Shown: in pieces, positions 7,513-16,113 of the stretch
Layout of the letters: the number at the start of each line of letters is the position of its first letter
How positions within the stretch are numbered: position 1 is the stretch's first letter
NCBI RefSeq assembly: GCF_000802385.1
Contig: NZ_JTDN01000001.1
Span: forward strand, 1,371,501 to 1,435,500
Origin: Croceibacterium mercuriale
Lineage (GTDB): Bacteria; Pseudomonadota; Alphaproteobacteria; Sphingomonadales; Sphingomonadaceae
Direction: 5' to 3'
DNA: 64,000 nucleotides
The notes under the pieces: model-generated
What the model saw: only the letters and a program-made list of their open reading frames with translations
Database searches by the model: none
What the model was told of the DNA's origin: nothing
Position numbers and translations under genes: made by a program

Positions 7513-8436
7513 ATGGCAGCAGAGTTGATGCAACGCTGGACGCAGGCCATGCGTGACCGGCGGTTCGATGTGGCGTGGAACCTGTCTGCCGATGCACTCG
7601 CCCTGCGCGATCCGGCAAGTCGTGACGATCCATCGCTGCCGTACCATCAGCGATGGGTGTGGGACGGCCGACCCGTCGACGGGCGTGATGTGCTGGTGCG
7701 GTGTTATCACGGGCTGGGGGACACGATCCAGTTCGCCCGCTTCCTCCCGCTGCTGGCGTCACGCGCGCGGAATGTGACGGTGGAGATGCAGCCCGATCTG
7801 CTGCCACTGTTCAGCCACTGGATGGACCGGATCGGCTTTCACCCGTTTGATCTCGCGCACCCTCTGCCGCCGGCCGAGTGCAACCTGGAGATAATGGATC
7901 TGGCCTTTGCCCTGCGGGCCGCGCCGGACGTTCATGCGGCGCCGTACCTGCCACAGCGCTGGCAGGGCAGCGGCACCGGCACGATCGGACTGTGCCACGC
8001 GGCCGGCGGGTGGGATGCGGATCGCAACCTGCCGGCGATGCTGCTGCAGCCCTTGTGCGAGAGGCATGATTGCACGTTGCTGATGCCGCAACCAACTGGC
8101 CCGACAGCTGCGCTGCCGGTGCGCAATCCCGCCGGTTGTCCGGGCGCGATCGCCGATACTGCTGCGCTGATCGCCACGATGGACCTTGTTGTAACGGTCG
8201 ACACGATGATCGCGCATCTTGCCGGAGCAATGGGGGTACCGGTCTGGGTGATGCTGAAGCACGAACCGGACTGGCGCTGGAATCCGGCGCAAAGCGTGTC
8301 ATGCTGGTATCCCGGTACGCGCCAGTTCGTCCAGACCGAGGTTGGCGACTGGGCCGGCGTTGTCCGGCGGATCGAAGGTGCGCTGGCAGATCGCCCGCAC
8401 CATGCACCGCCTTCCGTGGCACTTGCGGGAACTTAG
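7513..8436 (+). CDS. Heptosyltransferase-like (GT9-fold) glycosyltransferase domain protein
   Basis: The 307-aa protein contains RCYHGLGDTIQFARFLPL (about residues 63-80) and, near the C-terminus, VVTVDTMIAHLAGAMGVPVWVML. Both segments are typical of the GT-B domain that follows TPR repeats in many alphaproteobacterial proteins annotated as TPR/heptosyltransferase-like. Here the TPR part is missing; only a short helical N-terminus precedes the catalytic domain. It heads the plus arm. The start is uncertain: the ATG chosen begins the conserved region, while upstream ATGs (for example 7438) would add a Cys/Pro-rich stretch that also contains the palindromes. It probably transfers a sugar in the locus pathway. 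Confidence 0.72.
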   Translation: MAAELMQRWTQAMRDRRFDVAWNLSADALALRDPASRDDPSLPYHQRWVWDGRPVDGRDVLVRCYHGLGDTIQFARFLPLLASRARNVTVEMQPDLLPLFSHWMDRIGFHPFDLAHPLPPAECNLEIMDLAFALRAAPDVHAAPYLPQRWQGSGTGTIGLCHAAGGWDADRNLPAMLLQPLCERHDCTLLMPQPTGPTAALPVRNPAGCPGAIADTAALIATMDLVVTVDTMIAHLAGAMGVPVWVMLKHEPDWRWNPAQSVSCWYPGTRQFVQTEVGDWAGVVRRIEGALADRPHHAPPSVALAGT

Positions 8437-8550
8437 ATGATGAAGAAGGATTATTGATCCCGGCCGGGGATGTGCGAGATTGGCGCAATCGGCGCGTGAT
8501 CGCAAGACGCCGCTTGTCGGCTCGCCTGGATGGTGAACGGGGGGATTGTA

Positions 8551-9669
8551 GTGAGTGAACGGGTTCTGGTCACGGGCGGTGCTGGCTTCATCGGCCGGTT
8601 CGTGTGTGACGAATTGCTGCGGCGCGGACACAAGGTCCGGGTGCTCGACAGCCTGATCGAACAGGTACACGGCGCTGATGCACGCCGGCCCGACGCTCTC
8701 TCCCGCGATGCCGAATTCGTCCACGCGGATGTACGTGATGCCGGCAAGGTGGCCGAGGCTCTGCGCGGGGTCGACAGCGTGGTCCACCTGGCGGCCGAGG
8801 TCGGCGTCGGCCAGTCGATGTACGAGGTGGAACGCTATACCTCGACCAACGATGTGGGCACTGCCGTCCTGTTCGAGAAGCTGATCGACCAGCCGGTGCG
8901 ACGCGTCGTCACAGCCTCCTCCATGAGTATTTATGGCGAGGGTCTGTACCGCGACGCAGATGGCGGTCTGGTAGAGGATGCCGCACGCAAGCCCCTGCGC
9001 GACGGTCAGGCAAACTGGGAGCCGCTCGACAATCATGGGCGCCCGCTGGCCCCGGTCGCCACGCCCGAGTGGAAGCGGCCCAGCCTGTCGTCGATCTACG
9101 CGCTGAACAAGTATGTGCAGGAACGCACCACCCACATCATGGGCGATCCCTACGGCATCGAGAGCGTGTGCCTGCGGCTGTTCAACGTCTATGGTCCGGG
9201 TCAGGCACTGTCCAATCCCTATACCGGCGTGCTGGCGATCTTTGCCTCCCGCCTGCTGAACGGCCAGCCGCCGATGATCTTCGAGGATGGCGAGCAGCGC
9301 CGCGACTTCGTGCATGTGCATGACGTGGCCCGCGCCTTCTGCGATGCGCTGGTCCTGCCGGAGGCAGTGGGCGGCACCTTCAACATCGGCTCGGGGCGGG
9401 ATCGCTCCGTACGGGAAGTGGCGCATGATCTTGCCCGCGCGATGAACCGCAATTCCATCGAGGCGGAGATCGTGGGCAAGTCGCGCACGGGCGACATCCG
9501 TCACTGTTTCTGCGACACCAGCCTCTCGGAACAGAAGCTGGGCTTCGCCGCGCGCGAGGACTTCGTGGAACGGCTCGCCGAACTGGCCGAGTGGGTCGGG
9601 CAGCAGACCGCGGTCGACCACGTTGCCAAGGCGCGGAGCGAACTGGAAGCTCGCGGGCTGGTCGCATGA
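8551..9669 (+). CDS. NAD-dependent sugar epimerase/dehydratase (extended SDR)
   Basis: The 372-aa protein has the NAD loop TGGAGFIG near the start, SSMSIYGEG holding the catalytic Ser region, and SIYALNKY with the catalytic Tyr-x3-Lys. The substrate-binding RLFNVYGPGQ follows. The MSIYGEG pattern and overall layout are closest, by memory, to dTDP-rhamnose 4-epimerase and UDP-glucose 4-epimerase-like proteins. A GTG start with a G-rich ribosome site is chosen over an ATG 21 bp upstream that lacks one. Its stop overlaps the next epimerase gene by 4 bp. It presumably inverts a sugar carbon on a nucleotide-sugar donor used by the glycosyltransferases downstream. Confidence 0.85.
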   Translation: MSERVLVTGGAGFIGRFVCDELLRRGHKVRVLDSLIEQVHGADARRPDALSRDAEFVHADVRDAGKVAEALRGVDSVVHLAAEVGVGQSMYEVERYTSTNDVGTAVLFEKLIDQPVRRVVTASSMSIYGEGLYRDADGGLVEDAARKPLRDGQANWEPLDNHGRPLAPVATPEWKRPSLSSIYALNKYVQERTTHIMGDPYGIESVCLRLFNVYGPGQALSNPYTGVLAIFASRLLNGQPPMIFEDGEQRRDFVHVHDVARAFCDALVLPEAVGGTFNIGSGRDRSVREVAHDLARAMNRNSIEAEIVGKSRTGDIRHCFCDTSLSEQKLGFAAREDFVERLAELAEWVGQQTAVDHVAKARSELEARGLVA

Positions 9670-10736
9670 GCGGCGGCGAGCAGACGATCCTCGTCACCGG
9701 AGGCGCTGGCTTTGTCGGCTCCAATCTGGCGGACCGGCTGGCCACCGGCGGCCGGCGCGTGCGGATCTACGATTCGCTGAACCGTCCGGGCGTGGAGGCC
9801 AATCTCGACTGGCTGACCAGCCGTCACGGCGAGCTGATCGAGCCGGTGATCGCCGACATCCGCGATGCGGACCGCATGCTGCAGGCCGCTCGCGGCGTCG
9901 ATGCGGCATTTCACTTCGCGGCGCAGGTGGCGGTCACGACCAGCATGGCCGATCCGCGGGCTGACCTGGACATCAACATCCTCGGCACCTTCAACCTGCT
10001 GGAAGCGGTGCGCGCACAGGCGGCCCATGCGCCGGTCATCTTCGCATCCACCAACAAGGTCTATGGCGACCTGTCGGATTGCCCGATGCGGCCGAGCCCG
10101 CATGGCTACCACCCGGATCACCCTGATCTGCCGGTGACCGGCATCGGTGAGGACCGCCCGCTCGACTTCCACACGCCGTACGGCGTGTCGAAGGGGGCGG
10201 CGGACCAGTATGTGCTGGATTACGCCCGGTCGTATGGCCTGCGGACGGCCGTGCTGCGGATGAGCTGCATCTACGGTCAGCGACAGATGGGGACAGAGGA
10301 CCAGGGCTGGGTCGCGCATTTCCTGATCCGCGCCATGCGGGGCGAGACGATCACCCTGTTCGGTGACGGTTATCAGGTGCGCGACATCTGCGACGTGCGC
10401 GACACGGTCGACGCCTATCTGGCAGCGCTGGACCGGATCGACGCGATCAGTGGCCGGGCCTTCAACTGGGGCGGCGGGGCGAACAACGCCGTCAGCCTGC
10501 TGACCGTAATCGACGAGATCGGCCGGGTCATCGGCCATGCGCCCAAGGTGGAGTTTGCCGACTGGCGCCCGGGCGACCAGCGCTGGTACGTGTCCGACAC
10601 CGCCCGCATCGACAAGGCCCTGCAACTGTCGCAGCGGCGCGGCTGGCGCGACGGACTGCGCGATCTTGCCGCCTGGCTGGAAACGCAACACGCGCCAGCG
10701 CAGCCCGTTCCGGCTATGCAGGCTGCCGCGCTTTGA
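9666..10736 (+). CDS. NAD-dependent epimerase, CDP-paratose 2-epimerase-like
   Basis: This 356-aa extended SDR begins TILVTGGAGFVGSN and carries FASTNKVYGDL, in which the NKVYGD sequence is characteristic of CDP-paratose/CDP-tyvelose 2-epimerase relatives rather than ordinary GalE. The catalytic TPYGVSKGAADQY (Tyr-x3-Lys) and RMSCIYGQRQMGTEDQGW follow, the latter also typical of that group. It is chained by 4-bp overlaps to the genes on both sides, the downstream one starting at TTG. True CDP-paratose is unlikely without the other 3,6-dideoxyhexose genes. Other members of the group act on UDP- or GDP-sugars, so the donor is left open. Confidence 0.85.
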   Translation: MSGGEQTILVTGGAGFVGSNLADRLATGGRRVRIYDSLNRPGVEANLDWLTSRHGELIEPVIADIRDADRMLQAARGVDAAFHFAAQVAVTTSMADPRADLDINILGTFNLLEAVRAQAAHAPVIFASTNKVYGDLSDCPMRPSPHGYHPDHPDLPVTGIGEDRPLDFHTPYGVSKGAADQYVLDYARSYGLRTAVLRMSCIYGQRQMGTEDQGWVAHFLIRAMRGETITLFGDGYQVRDICDVRDTVDAYLAALDRIDAISGRAFNWGGGANNAVSLLTVIDEIGRVIGHAPKVEFADWRPGDQRWYVSDTARIDKALQLSQRRGWRDGLRDLAAWLETQHAPAQPVPAMQAAAL

Positions 10737-11824
10737 CGGTTCGCAAGATCCTGATGACTGTCGATACGGTCGGCGGCGTCTGGCAATATGCCACCGACCT
10801 GGCTGCCGCCCTGACTGCACTAGGGCAAGAGGTCACGCTGGCTATCCTTGGCCCGCCTGCAAGCCCGGATCAGGTGCGGACCGCAGAAGCTGCCGGCTGT
10901 GAAGTGCAGGAAACCGGCCTTCCGCTGGACTGGCTGGCCGACGGCCCGGCGCCGGTGCAGGATGCCGCCCGCCAGCTGGTGCAACTGGCGCGATCCGCCG
11001 ACGCCGACCTGATCCATTGCAATCACCCCGCTTACGCCGCCGCGGCAGGGTGGCCAGCGCCGGTGATCGCCGTCGCGCATGGCTGCGTCTCCACCTGGTG
11101 GCGGGCTGCGCGTGGCACACCGGTCACGGAAGCGTTCCGCTGGCATGCGGACCTGACCCGGCAGGGCCTGCTTGCAGCCGAGATCGTCGTGGCGCCAAGC
11201 GCCAGTTACGCCCGCGATGTCCAAGTGACCTATGCCCTGCCCCGCTTGCCCGTTGCAGTACACAATGGGCGGGCCTCGCGCCCGCGCGCCCTGCCGGCCC
11301 GCGACGACCTGTTTGCGCTGACCGTCGGCCGCTTGTGGGACGAGGTGAAGCAGGCCTCTCTCCTCGACCGGGTTGCTGCGCAGATCGACCTGCCGTTCCT
11401 CGCCGCCGGATCGCTGACGGCACCCCACGGGGAGCAGGCCCTGCTGCAGCATCTGCAGACGCTCGGCGCCATCCCTGCCGCGCAACTCGATGCCCTGCTG
11501 GCTGCCCGGCCGATCTTCGTGTCGGCAGCAAGTTTCGAACCGTTCGGCCTTGCCGTGCTGGAGGCTGCGGCTGCCGGCTGCGCACTGGTGCTGGCGGACA
11601 TGCCCTCGTTCCGCGAGCTGTGGGATGGTGCGGCCATGTTCGTACCGGTCGCATCGGAGGACGCCTATGCAGAAGCGATCGCGACGCTCGCCGGCGACCC
11701 TGCCAAGCGAGAGCAAATGGGTCGCAGGGCGCAGGAACATGCGCTGCGCTACACGCCCGAGCATACGGCAGCGGCGATGACCGCGTTGTACGATCAGGTG
11801 CAGCCGCATCGGGTGGCAGCATGA
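10733..11824 (+). CDS. Glycosyltransferase family 4
   Basis: The 363-aa GT-B retaining glycosyltransferase has an N-terminal acceptor domain (TVDTVGGVWQYATDLAAAL) and a C-terminal donor domain with FEPFGLAVLEAAAAG, the E-x7-E motif of GT4. The start is a TTG overlapping the previous stop; an ATG at 10754 is a possible alternative and would remove seven residues. GT4 members include the mycothiol enzyme MshA, which glycosylates inositol phosphate. With inositol-phosphate synthase in the same locus, an inositol acceptor is conceivable but unproven. It is followed with a 4-bp overlap by the first CgeB-like gene. Confidence 0.86.
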   Translation: MTVRKILMTVDTVGGVWQYATDLAAALTALGQEVTLAILGPPASPDQVRTAEAAGCEVQETGLPLDWLADGPAPVQDAARQLVQLARSADADLIHCNHPAYAAAAGWPAPVIAVAHGCVSTWWRAARGTPVTEAFRWHADLTRQGLLAAEIVVAPSASYARDVQVTYALPRLPVAVHNGRASRPRALPARDDLFALTVGRLWDEVKQASLLDRVAAQIDLPFLAAGSLTAPHGEQALLQHLQTLGAIPAAQLDALLAARPIFVSAASFEPFGLAVLEAAAAGCALVLADMPSFRELWDGAAMFVPVASEDAYAEAIATLAGDPAKREQMGRRAQEHALRYTPEHTAAAMTALYDQVQPHRVAA

Positions 11825-12948
11825 GGATCGTATACTTCACGCACTCGCTCGCCTCCTGCTGGAATCATGGCAACGCCCATTTCCTGCGGGGTGTGCTGGA
11901 TGAGCTGGTCGAACGCGGCCACGACGTTGCCGCGTACGAGCCGGAGAACGCCTGGAGCCTGGCCAACCTGCTGGCGGATCATGGCGAACCAGGGCTGGAG
12001 CCGTGGCGCCGCCTCTATCCGCGGCTTGCCTCCACCACCTACGCGCCGGGTACCGACATGGACGAGCTGGTAGATGACGCGGATCTGGTGATCGTACATG
12101 AATGGAACGATCACGATCTGGTCGCGCGGCTGGGCGCCCTGCGCAAGGCCGGTGCGCCGTTCCGCCTGCTGTTCCATGACACGCATCATCGCGCTGTCAG
12201 CGCGCCGGCGGAGATGCAGGCCTATGACCTGTCCGGTTACGACGGGGTTCTGGCGTTCGGCGAGACGCTGAGCGAGGTGTATCGCGGCTGGGGCTGGCAG
12301 GGCCGGGTCTGGACCTGGCACGAAGCGGCCGACACGCGCCGCTTCCATCCGCCAGCTGCGGAAGGCGAGCGCACCGGCCTGGTATGGGTCGGCAACTGGG
12401 GCGATGGCGAGCGCACGCTGGAACTGGAACATTTCCTGTTCGCGCCGGCGCAGGCTGCCGGCCTGCCGCTCGACATCTATGGCGTCCGCTATCCTGAGGA
12501 GGCTCGCGCCACACTTGCCCGCTATGGCATCGCCTATCATGGCTGGGCCGCGAACGCCCGTGCCCCGGAGATCTTTGCCCGCCATCTGGCGACCGTGCAT
12601 GTGCCGCGGCGCTTCTACACCACGGTGCTGCCCGGCATCCCCACGATCCGCGTGTTCGAGGCGCTCGCATGCGGCATTCCGCTGGTGAGTGCGCCATGGA
12701 GCGATGCGGAAGGGCTGTTCCGGCCCGGCATCGACTACCTGACCGCGCAGGACGGGGCGGAGATGACCCGTCACCTGACCGCCCTTGCCGCCGATCCGGA
12801 CCTGCGCGCCGAACTGGTGGCGCACGGTCTCGAAACCGTCCGCGCGCGCCATACCTGCGCGCACCGTGTGGACGAGCTGCTGGCGATCGCCGCCACGCTC
12901 GGCCTTCCTACCAGTGCTGCGGCAGAGCCCGAAAGGACCCCCGCATGA
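11821..12948 (+). CDS. CgeB-like glycosyltransferase 1
   Basis: The 375-aa protein opens RIVYFTHSLASCWNHGNAHF and has a C-terminal GT-B donor domain with GIPTIRVFEALACGIPLVSAPW, the signature of the CgeB/Glyco_trans_1_2 group named after a Bacillus spore-coat maturation protein. A central VIVHEWNDHDLVARLG segment and HDTHHRAVS follow the family layout. It is the first of three consecutive paralogues, each overlapping the next by 4 bp (ATGA), so all three are made from one transcript and probably act in one pathway. Donor and acceptor sugars are unknown. Confidence 0.84.
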   Translation: MRIVYFTHSLASCWNHGNAHFLRGVLDELVERGHDVAAYEPENAWSLANLLADHGEPGLEPWRRLYPRLASTTYAPGTDMDELVDDADLVIVHEWNDHDLVARLGALRKAGAPFRLLFHDTHHRAVSAPAEMQAYDLSGYDGVLAFGETLSEVYRGWGWQGRVWTWHEAADTRRFHPPAAEGERTGLVWVGNWGDGERTLELEHFLFAPAQAAGLPLDIYGVRYPEEARATLARYGIAYHGWAANARAPEIFARHLATVHVPRRFYTTVLPGIPTIRVFEALACGIPLVSAPWSDAEGLFRPGIDYLTAQDGAEMTRHLTALAADPDLRAELVAHGLETVRARHTCAHRVDELLAIAATLGLPTSAAAEPERTPA

Positions 12949-14030
12949 AGATCGCCTTCTATGGCTCCAGCCTGCTCTCCTCCTACTGGAACGGCGCCGC
13001 GACCTATTATCGCGGGATTCTGCACGCCATGGCCAAGCGCGGGCACGAGATCACCTTTTACGAGCCTGACGCCTTCGACCGCCAGCAGCATCGCGACATC
13101 GACCCGCCGGAATGGTGCCGCTCGGTCGTCTATGCCGCCACCGAGGATGCGCTGGTTGGCGTGCTGGCGGAGGCCGGGGCGGCGGACATCGTGGTCAAGG
13201 CCAATGGCGTGGGCGTGTTCGACCGGGAGCTGCTGGAGGGCATCCTGCACCATGCCGCGCCTGATGCGCTGAAGATCTACTGGGATGTCGATGCCGCCGC
13301 CACGCTGGACGAGATGCGCGGTGCGCCCGACCACCCGGTGCGGGCGGCCCTGCCCCACCTGGACCTGGTGTTCACCTACGGCGGCGGGCCGCCGGTCATT
13401 GCCGCATATGAAGGCTTCGGCGCGAAGCAGTGCGTGCCGATCTACAACGCGCTGGACCCGGCGACGCACTATCCCGTTCCGCCTGACCCGCGCTTCGGCT
13501 GCGACTTGGGCTTCCTGGCCAATCGCCTGCCCGATCGCGAGGCACGGGTGGAGGAGTTCTTCCTGAAGGCCGCCGCCCTGCTGCCCGACCGGCAGTTCAT
13601 GATCGGCGGCAATGGCTGGCACGACAAGGGGATGCCGGCCAATGTCCGCGCGATCGGCCATGTCGGCACAGGGTCGCACAACGCCTTCAACTGCACGCCG
13701 CGTACCGTGCTGAATGTGGCGCGGGACAGCATGGCCGATATCGGCTTCTCCCCCGCGACCCGCGTGTTCGAGGCGGCGGGTGCCGCAGCCTGCCTGATCA
13801 CCGATGCCTGGGAAGGAATCGAGCAGTTCCTGCAGCCGGACAGCGAGGTGCTGGTCGCCCGTGACGGACAGGACGTGGCCGACCACCTTGCCGCGCTGAC
13901 GCAGGATCGCGCCCATGCGATCGGGCAGGCGGCACTGACCCGCGTGCTGAGCGAGCACACCTATGACCGACGCGCCGTGGAAGTGGACCGGGTGCTGGAC
14001 GGCCTGCGCCAGCGGGAGCCGGTCGCATGA
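12945..14030 (+). CDS. CgeB-like glycosyltransferase 2
   Basis: The 361-aa protein starts KIAFYGSSLLSSYWNGAATYYRG and shows a family-typical middle (IYWDVDAAATLDEM, VFTYGGGPPVI) that resembles the two neighbours. The donor domain has FSPATRVFEAAGAAACLITD near residue 265. The similarity of all three start regions (short strand, SS.W.G, then a helix ending in RGH) supports origin by tandem duplication. No signal peptide or membrane segment is present, so it is cytosolic or peripheral. It overlaps both neighbours by 4 bp. Confidence 0.84.
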   Translation: MKIAFYGSSLLSSYWNGAATYYRGILHAMAKRGHEITFYEPDAFDRQQHRDIDPPEWCRSVVYAATEDALVGVLAEAGAADIVVKANGVGVFDRELLEGILHHAAPDALKIYWDVDAAATLDEMRGAPDHPVRAALPHLDLVFTYGGGPPVIAAYEGFGAKQCVPIYNALDPATHYPVPPDPRFGCDLGFLANRLPDREARVEEFFLKAAALLPDRQFMIGGNGWHDKGMPANVRAIGHVGTGSHNAFNCTPRTVLNVARDSMADIGFSPATRVFEAAGAAACLITDAWEGIEQFLQPDSEVLVARDGQDVADHLAALTQDRAHAIGQAALTRVLSEHTYDRRAVEVDRVLDGLRQREPVA

Positions 14031-15106
14031 AGCTGGTCGTGCTCGGCCTCAGCCTGTCCTCCTCGTGGGGCAACGGCCATGCCACCACCTTCCGCGCGCT
14101 GCTCGCCGCCTTTGCCGCGCGCGGGCACGAGGTGCTGTTCCTGGAACGCGACGTGCCCTGGTATGCCGGGAACCGCGATCTGCCGGATCCGTATTTCTGC
14201 CGTCTGGCCTATTACACCAGCATGGCCGATCTGGAGCACTGGGCTGACGAGGTGGCGGGCGCGGATGCGGTGATGGTCGGCTCCTATGTGCCCGATGGCG
14301 TGGAGGTCGGCCGCTGGGCGCAGGCCACCGCGCGCGGGGTCACCTGCTTCTATGACATCGACACCCCGGTCACGCTGGCGAAGCTGGCACGCGGCGATCA
14401 CGAATATCTCTCGCCTGAGGTGATCCCCGGCTACGACATCTATTTCAGCTTCACCGGCGGCCCGACGCTGCAACGGCTGGAACAGGAGTTCGGATCGCCT
14501 CAGGCGCGAGCGCTTTACTGCTCGGTCGATACGGCGCGCTACCAGCCGCTGGATGTGCCCAAGCAGTGGGACCTGTCCTATCTCGGCACCTACAGCCCGG
14601 ACCGGCAACCTACACTGGAGCGGCTGCTGCTGGAGCCTGCGCGCAAGTGCCCGGACAAGCGATTTGTCGTGGCCGGACCGCAATATCCGTTCGACATCGA
14701 CTGGCCGGCCAATGTTGAACGGATCGAGCATCTGCCCCCGGCAGAGCACCCGGTCTTCTACGCCGCGTCGCGCTTCACTCTGAACGTCACCCGTGCGGAC
14801 ATGATCGCTGCCGGATGGAGTCCGTCCGTCCGCCTGTTCGAGGCTGGCGCCTGCGGAACGCCGATCATCTCCGACCGGTGGCCGGGGATCGAGGACGTGT
14901 TTACGCCAGGCGAGGCAATCGTGCTGGCCGACACCGCCGGTGAGGTGATCGCCGCACTGGACGGAGAGGCCTCCGACATGGGCGAAGCGGCGCGGCAGGC
15001 GGTGCTTGCCGGGCACAGCGCGGAGATCCGCGCGCAACAGCTGGAACAAGACCTGCACGCACGGCAACACGACCGCGCGGCATCCACAAGAAAGGTAATG
15101 GCATGA
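14027..15106 (+). CDS. CgeB-like glycosyltransferase 3
   Basis: The 359-aa protein begins KLVVLGLSLSSSWGNGHATTF and contains CFYDIDTPVTLAKL and SFTGGPTLQRLEQEFG, the CgeB-type acceptor half. It ends with GWSPSVRLFEAGACGTPIISDRWPGIE, the donor-binding half. This is the most canonical CgeB sequence of the three. The C-terminal tail is Gln/Arg/His-rich. It overlaps the UDP-xylose synthase gene by 4 bp, which makes a pentose donor attractive but not certain. Confidence 0.85.
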   Translation: MKLVVLGLSLSSSWGNGHATTFRALLAAFAARGHEVLFLERDVPWYAGNRDLPDPYFCRLAYYTSMADLEHWADEVAGADAVMVGSYVPDGVEVGRWAQATARGVTCFYDIDTPVTLAKLARGDHEYLSPEVIPGYDIYFSFTGGPTLQRLEQEFGSPQARALYCSVDTARYQPLDVPKQWDLSYLGTYSPDRQPTLERLLLEPARKCPDKRFVVAGPQYPFDIDWPANVERIEHLPPAEHPVFYAASRFTLNVTRADMIAAGWSPSVRLFEAGACGTPIISDRWPGIEDVFTPGEAIVLADTAGEVIAALDGEASDMGEAARQAVLAGHSAEIRAQQLEQDLHARQHDRAASTRKVMA

Positions 15107-16110
15107 GGAACCCGGGCGAGGCACAGGCTGGCGGCACGGTGCTGGTGGCGGGGGGCGCAGGCTTCATCGGCTCGCACCTGTGCGCGGCACTGCTGGATGC
15201 AGGGGCGCATGTCACCTGCCTGGACAACATGCAGACGGCCCTGCCGTCCAATCTGGAGCGGCTGCAATTGCGCGATCGCTTCAGCTACGTAAAAGCCGAC
15301 ATCACGCAGCCATTGCCGGCCGCGATCACCGACACCCGCTTCACCCACATCTACAACCTGGCCTGTGCCGCATCCCCGCCGCTGTACCAGGCGGACCCGG
15401 AGCACACGATGCTGACCAACGTGGTCGGCACGAACCAGCTGCTGCGCCTGGCGGAGCAGACCGGCGCCCGTTTCCTGCTGACCTCCACCAGCGAGGTCTA
15501 TGGCGATCCGGAAGTGCACCCCCAGCCGGAGGATTATCGCGGCAACGTGAACTGCACCGGCCCCCGCGCCTGTTACGACGAGGGCAAGCGCGCCGCCGAG
15601 ACGCTGGCGTTCGACTATGCCCGGATGGGCCGGGCCGATGTGCGGGTCGCACGCATCTTCAACACCTACGGCCCGCAGATGCGGATGGATGACGGGCGGG
15701 TCGTCTCCAACCTGATCTGCCAGTCGCTGGAAGGCGAAAAGCTGACCATCTATGGCAGCGGCAACCAGACGCGCAGCTTCTGCTACGTTGCGGACACGGT
15801 CGATGCGCTGGTGCGGCTGATGGAGAGCGAGATGGCGCAGCCCGTGCCGGTGAACATCGGCACGCAGGCAGAGATCACCGTGCTGGAACTGGTCGCCGCA
15901 ATGGAAGCGGTGGTCGGCCGCAGCCTGGACATCACCTATCACGATCTGCCGCAGGACGATCCGCAGCGTCGCCGGCCGGACATCTCGCGCGCCCGCGAAC
16001 TGCTGGGGTGGGAGCCGACGACGCAGCTCGCCACAGGCCTGCGCCGCACGTATGAATGGTTTGCGCAAGAGATCGCCGCAACCCGGCCGCTGGAGCAGCA
16101 GGTCGCCTGA
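15103..16110 (+). CDS. uxs: UDP-glucuronate decarboxylase (UDP-xylose synthase)
   Basis: The 335-aa extended SDR converts UDP-glucuronate to UDP-xylose using bound NAD. It shows the NAD loop AGGAGFIGSHL, the ACAASPPLYQ segment specific to UXS-type enzymes, LTSTSEVYGDP with the catalytic Ser/Glu region, and YDEGKRAAE with the Tyr-x3-Lys pair. The substrate clamp RIFNTYGPQM and the late RRRPDISRA are also typical. The first nine residues are not conserved, but the ATG overlaps the preceding stop and is therefore preferred. It is the last gene of the plus arm and stops 3 bp from the convergent FrhB-like gene. It should supply UDP-xylose to one of the glycosyltransferases. Confidence 0.9.
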   Translation: MRNPGEAQAGGTVLVAGGAGFIGSHLCAALLDAGAHVTCLDNMQTALPSNLERLQLRDRFSYVKADITQPLPAAITDTRFTHIYNLACAASPPLYQADPEHTMLTNVVGTNQLLRLAEQTGARFLLTSTSEVYGDPEVHPQPEDYRGNVNCTGPRACYDEGKRAAETLAFDYARMGRADVRVARIFNTYGPQMRMDDGRVVSNLICQSLEGEKLTIYGSGNQTRSFCYVADTVDALVRLMESEMAQPVPVNIGTQAEITVLELVAAMEAVVGRSLDITYHDLPQDDPQRRRPDISRARELLGWEPTTQLATGLRRTYEWFAQEIAATRPLEQQVA

Positions 16111-16113
16111 GAT

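Noticed and set aside
7337-7807. Long N-terminal extension of the methyltransferase
   Set aside because: The extension would be Pro/Arg-rich, overlaps the divergent gene and its promoter, and has no similarity to methyltransferases.
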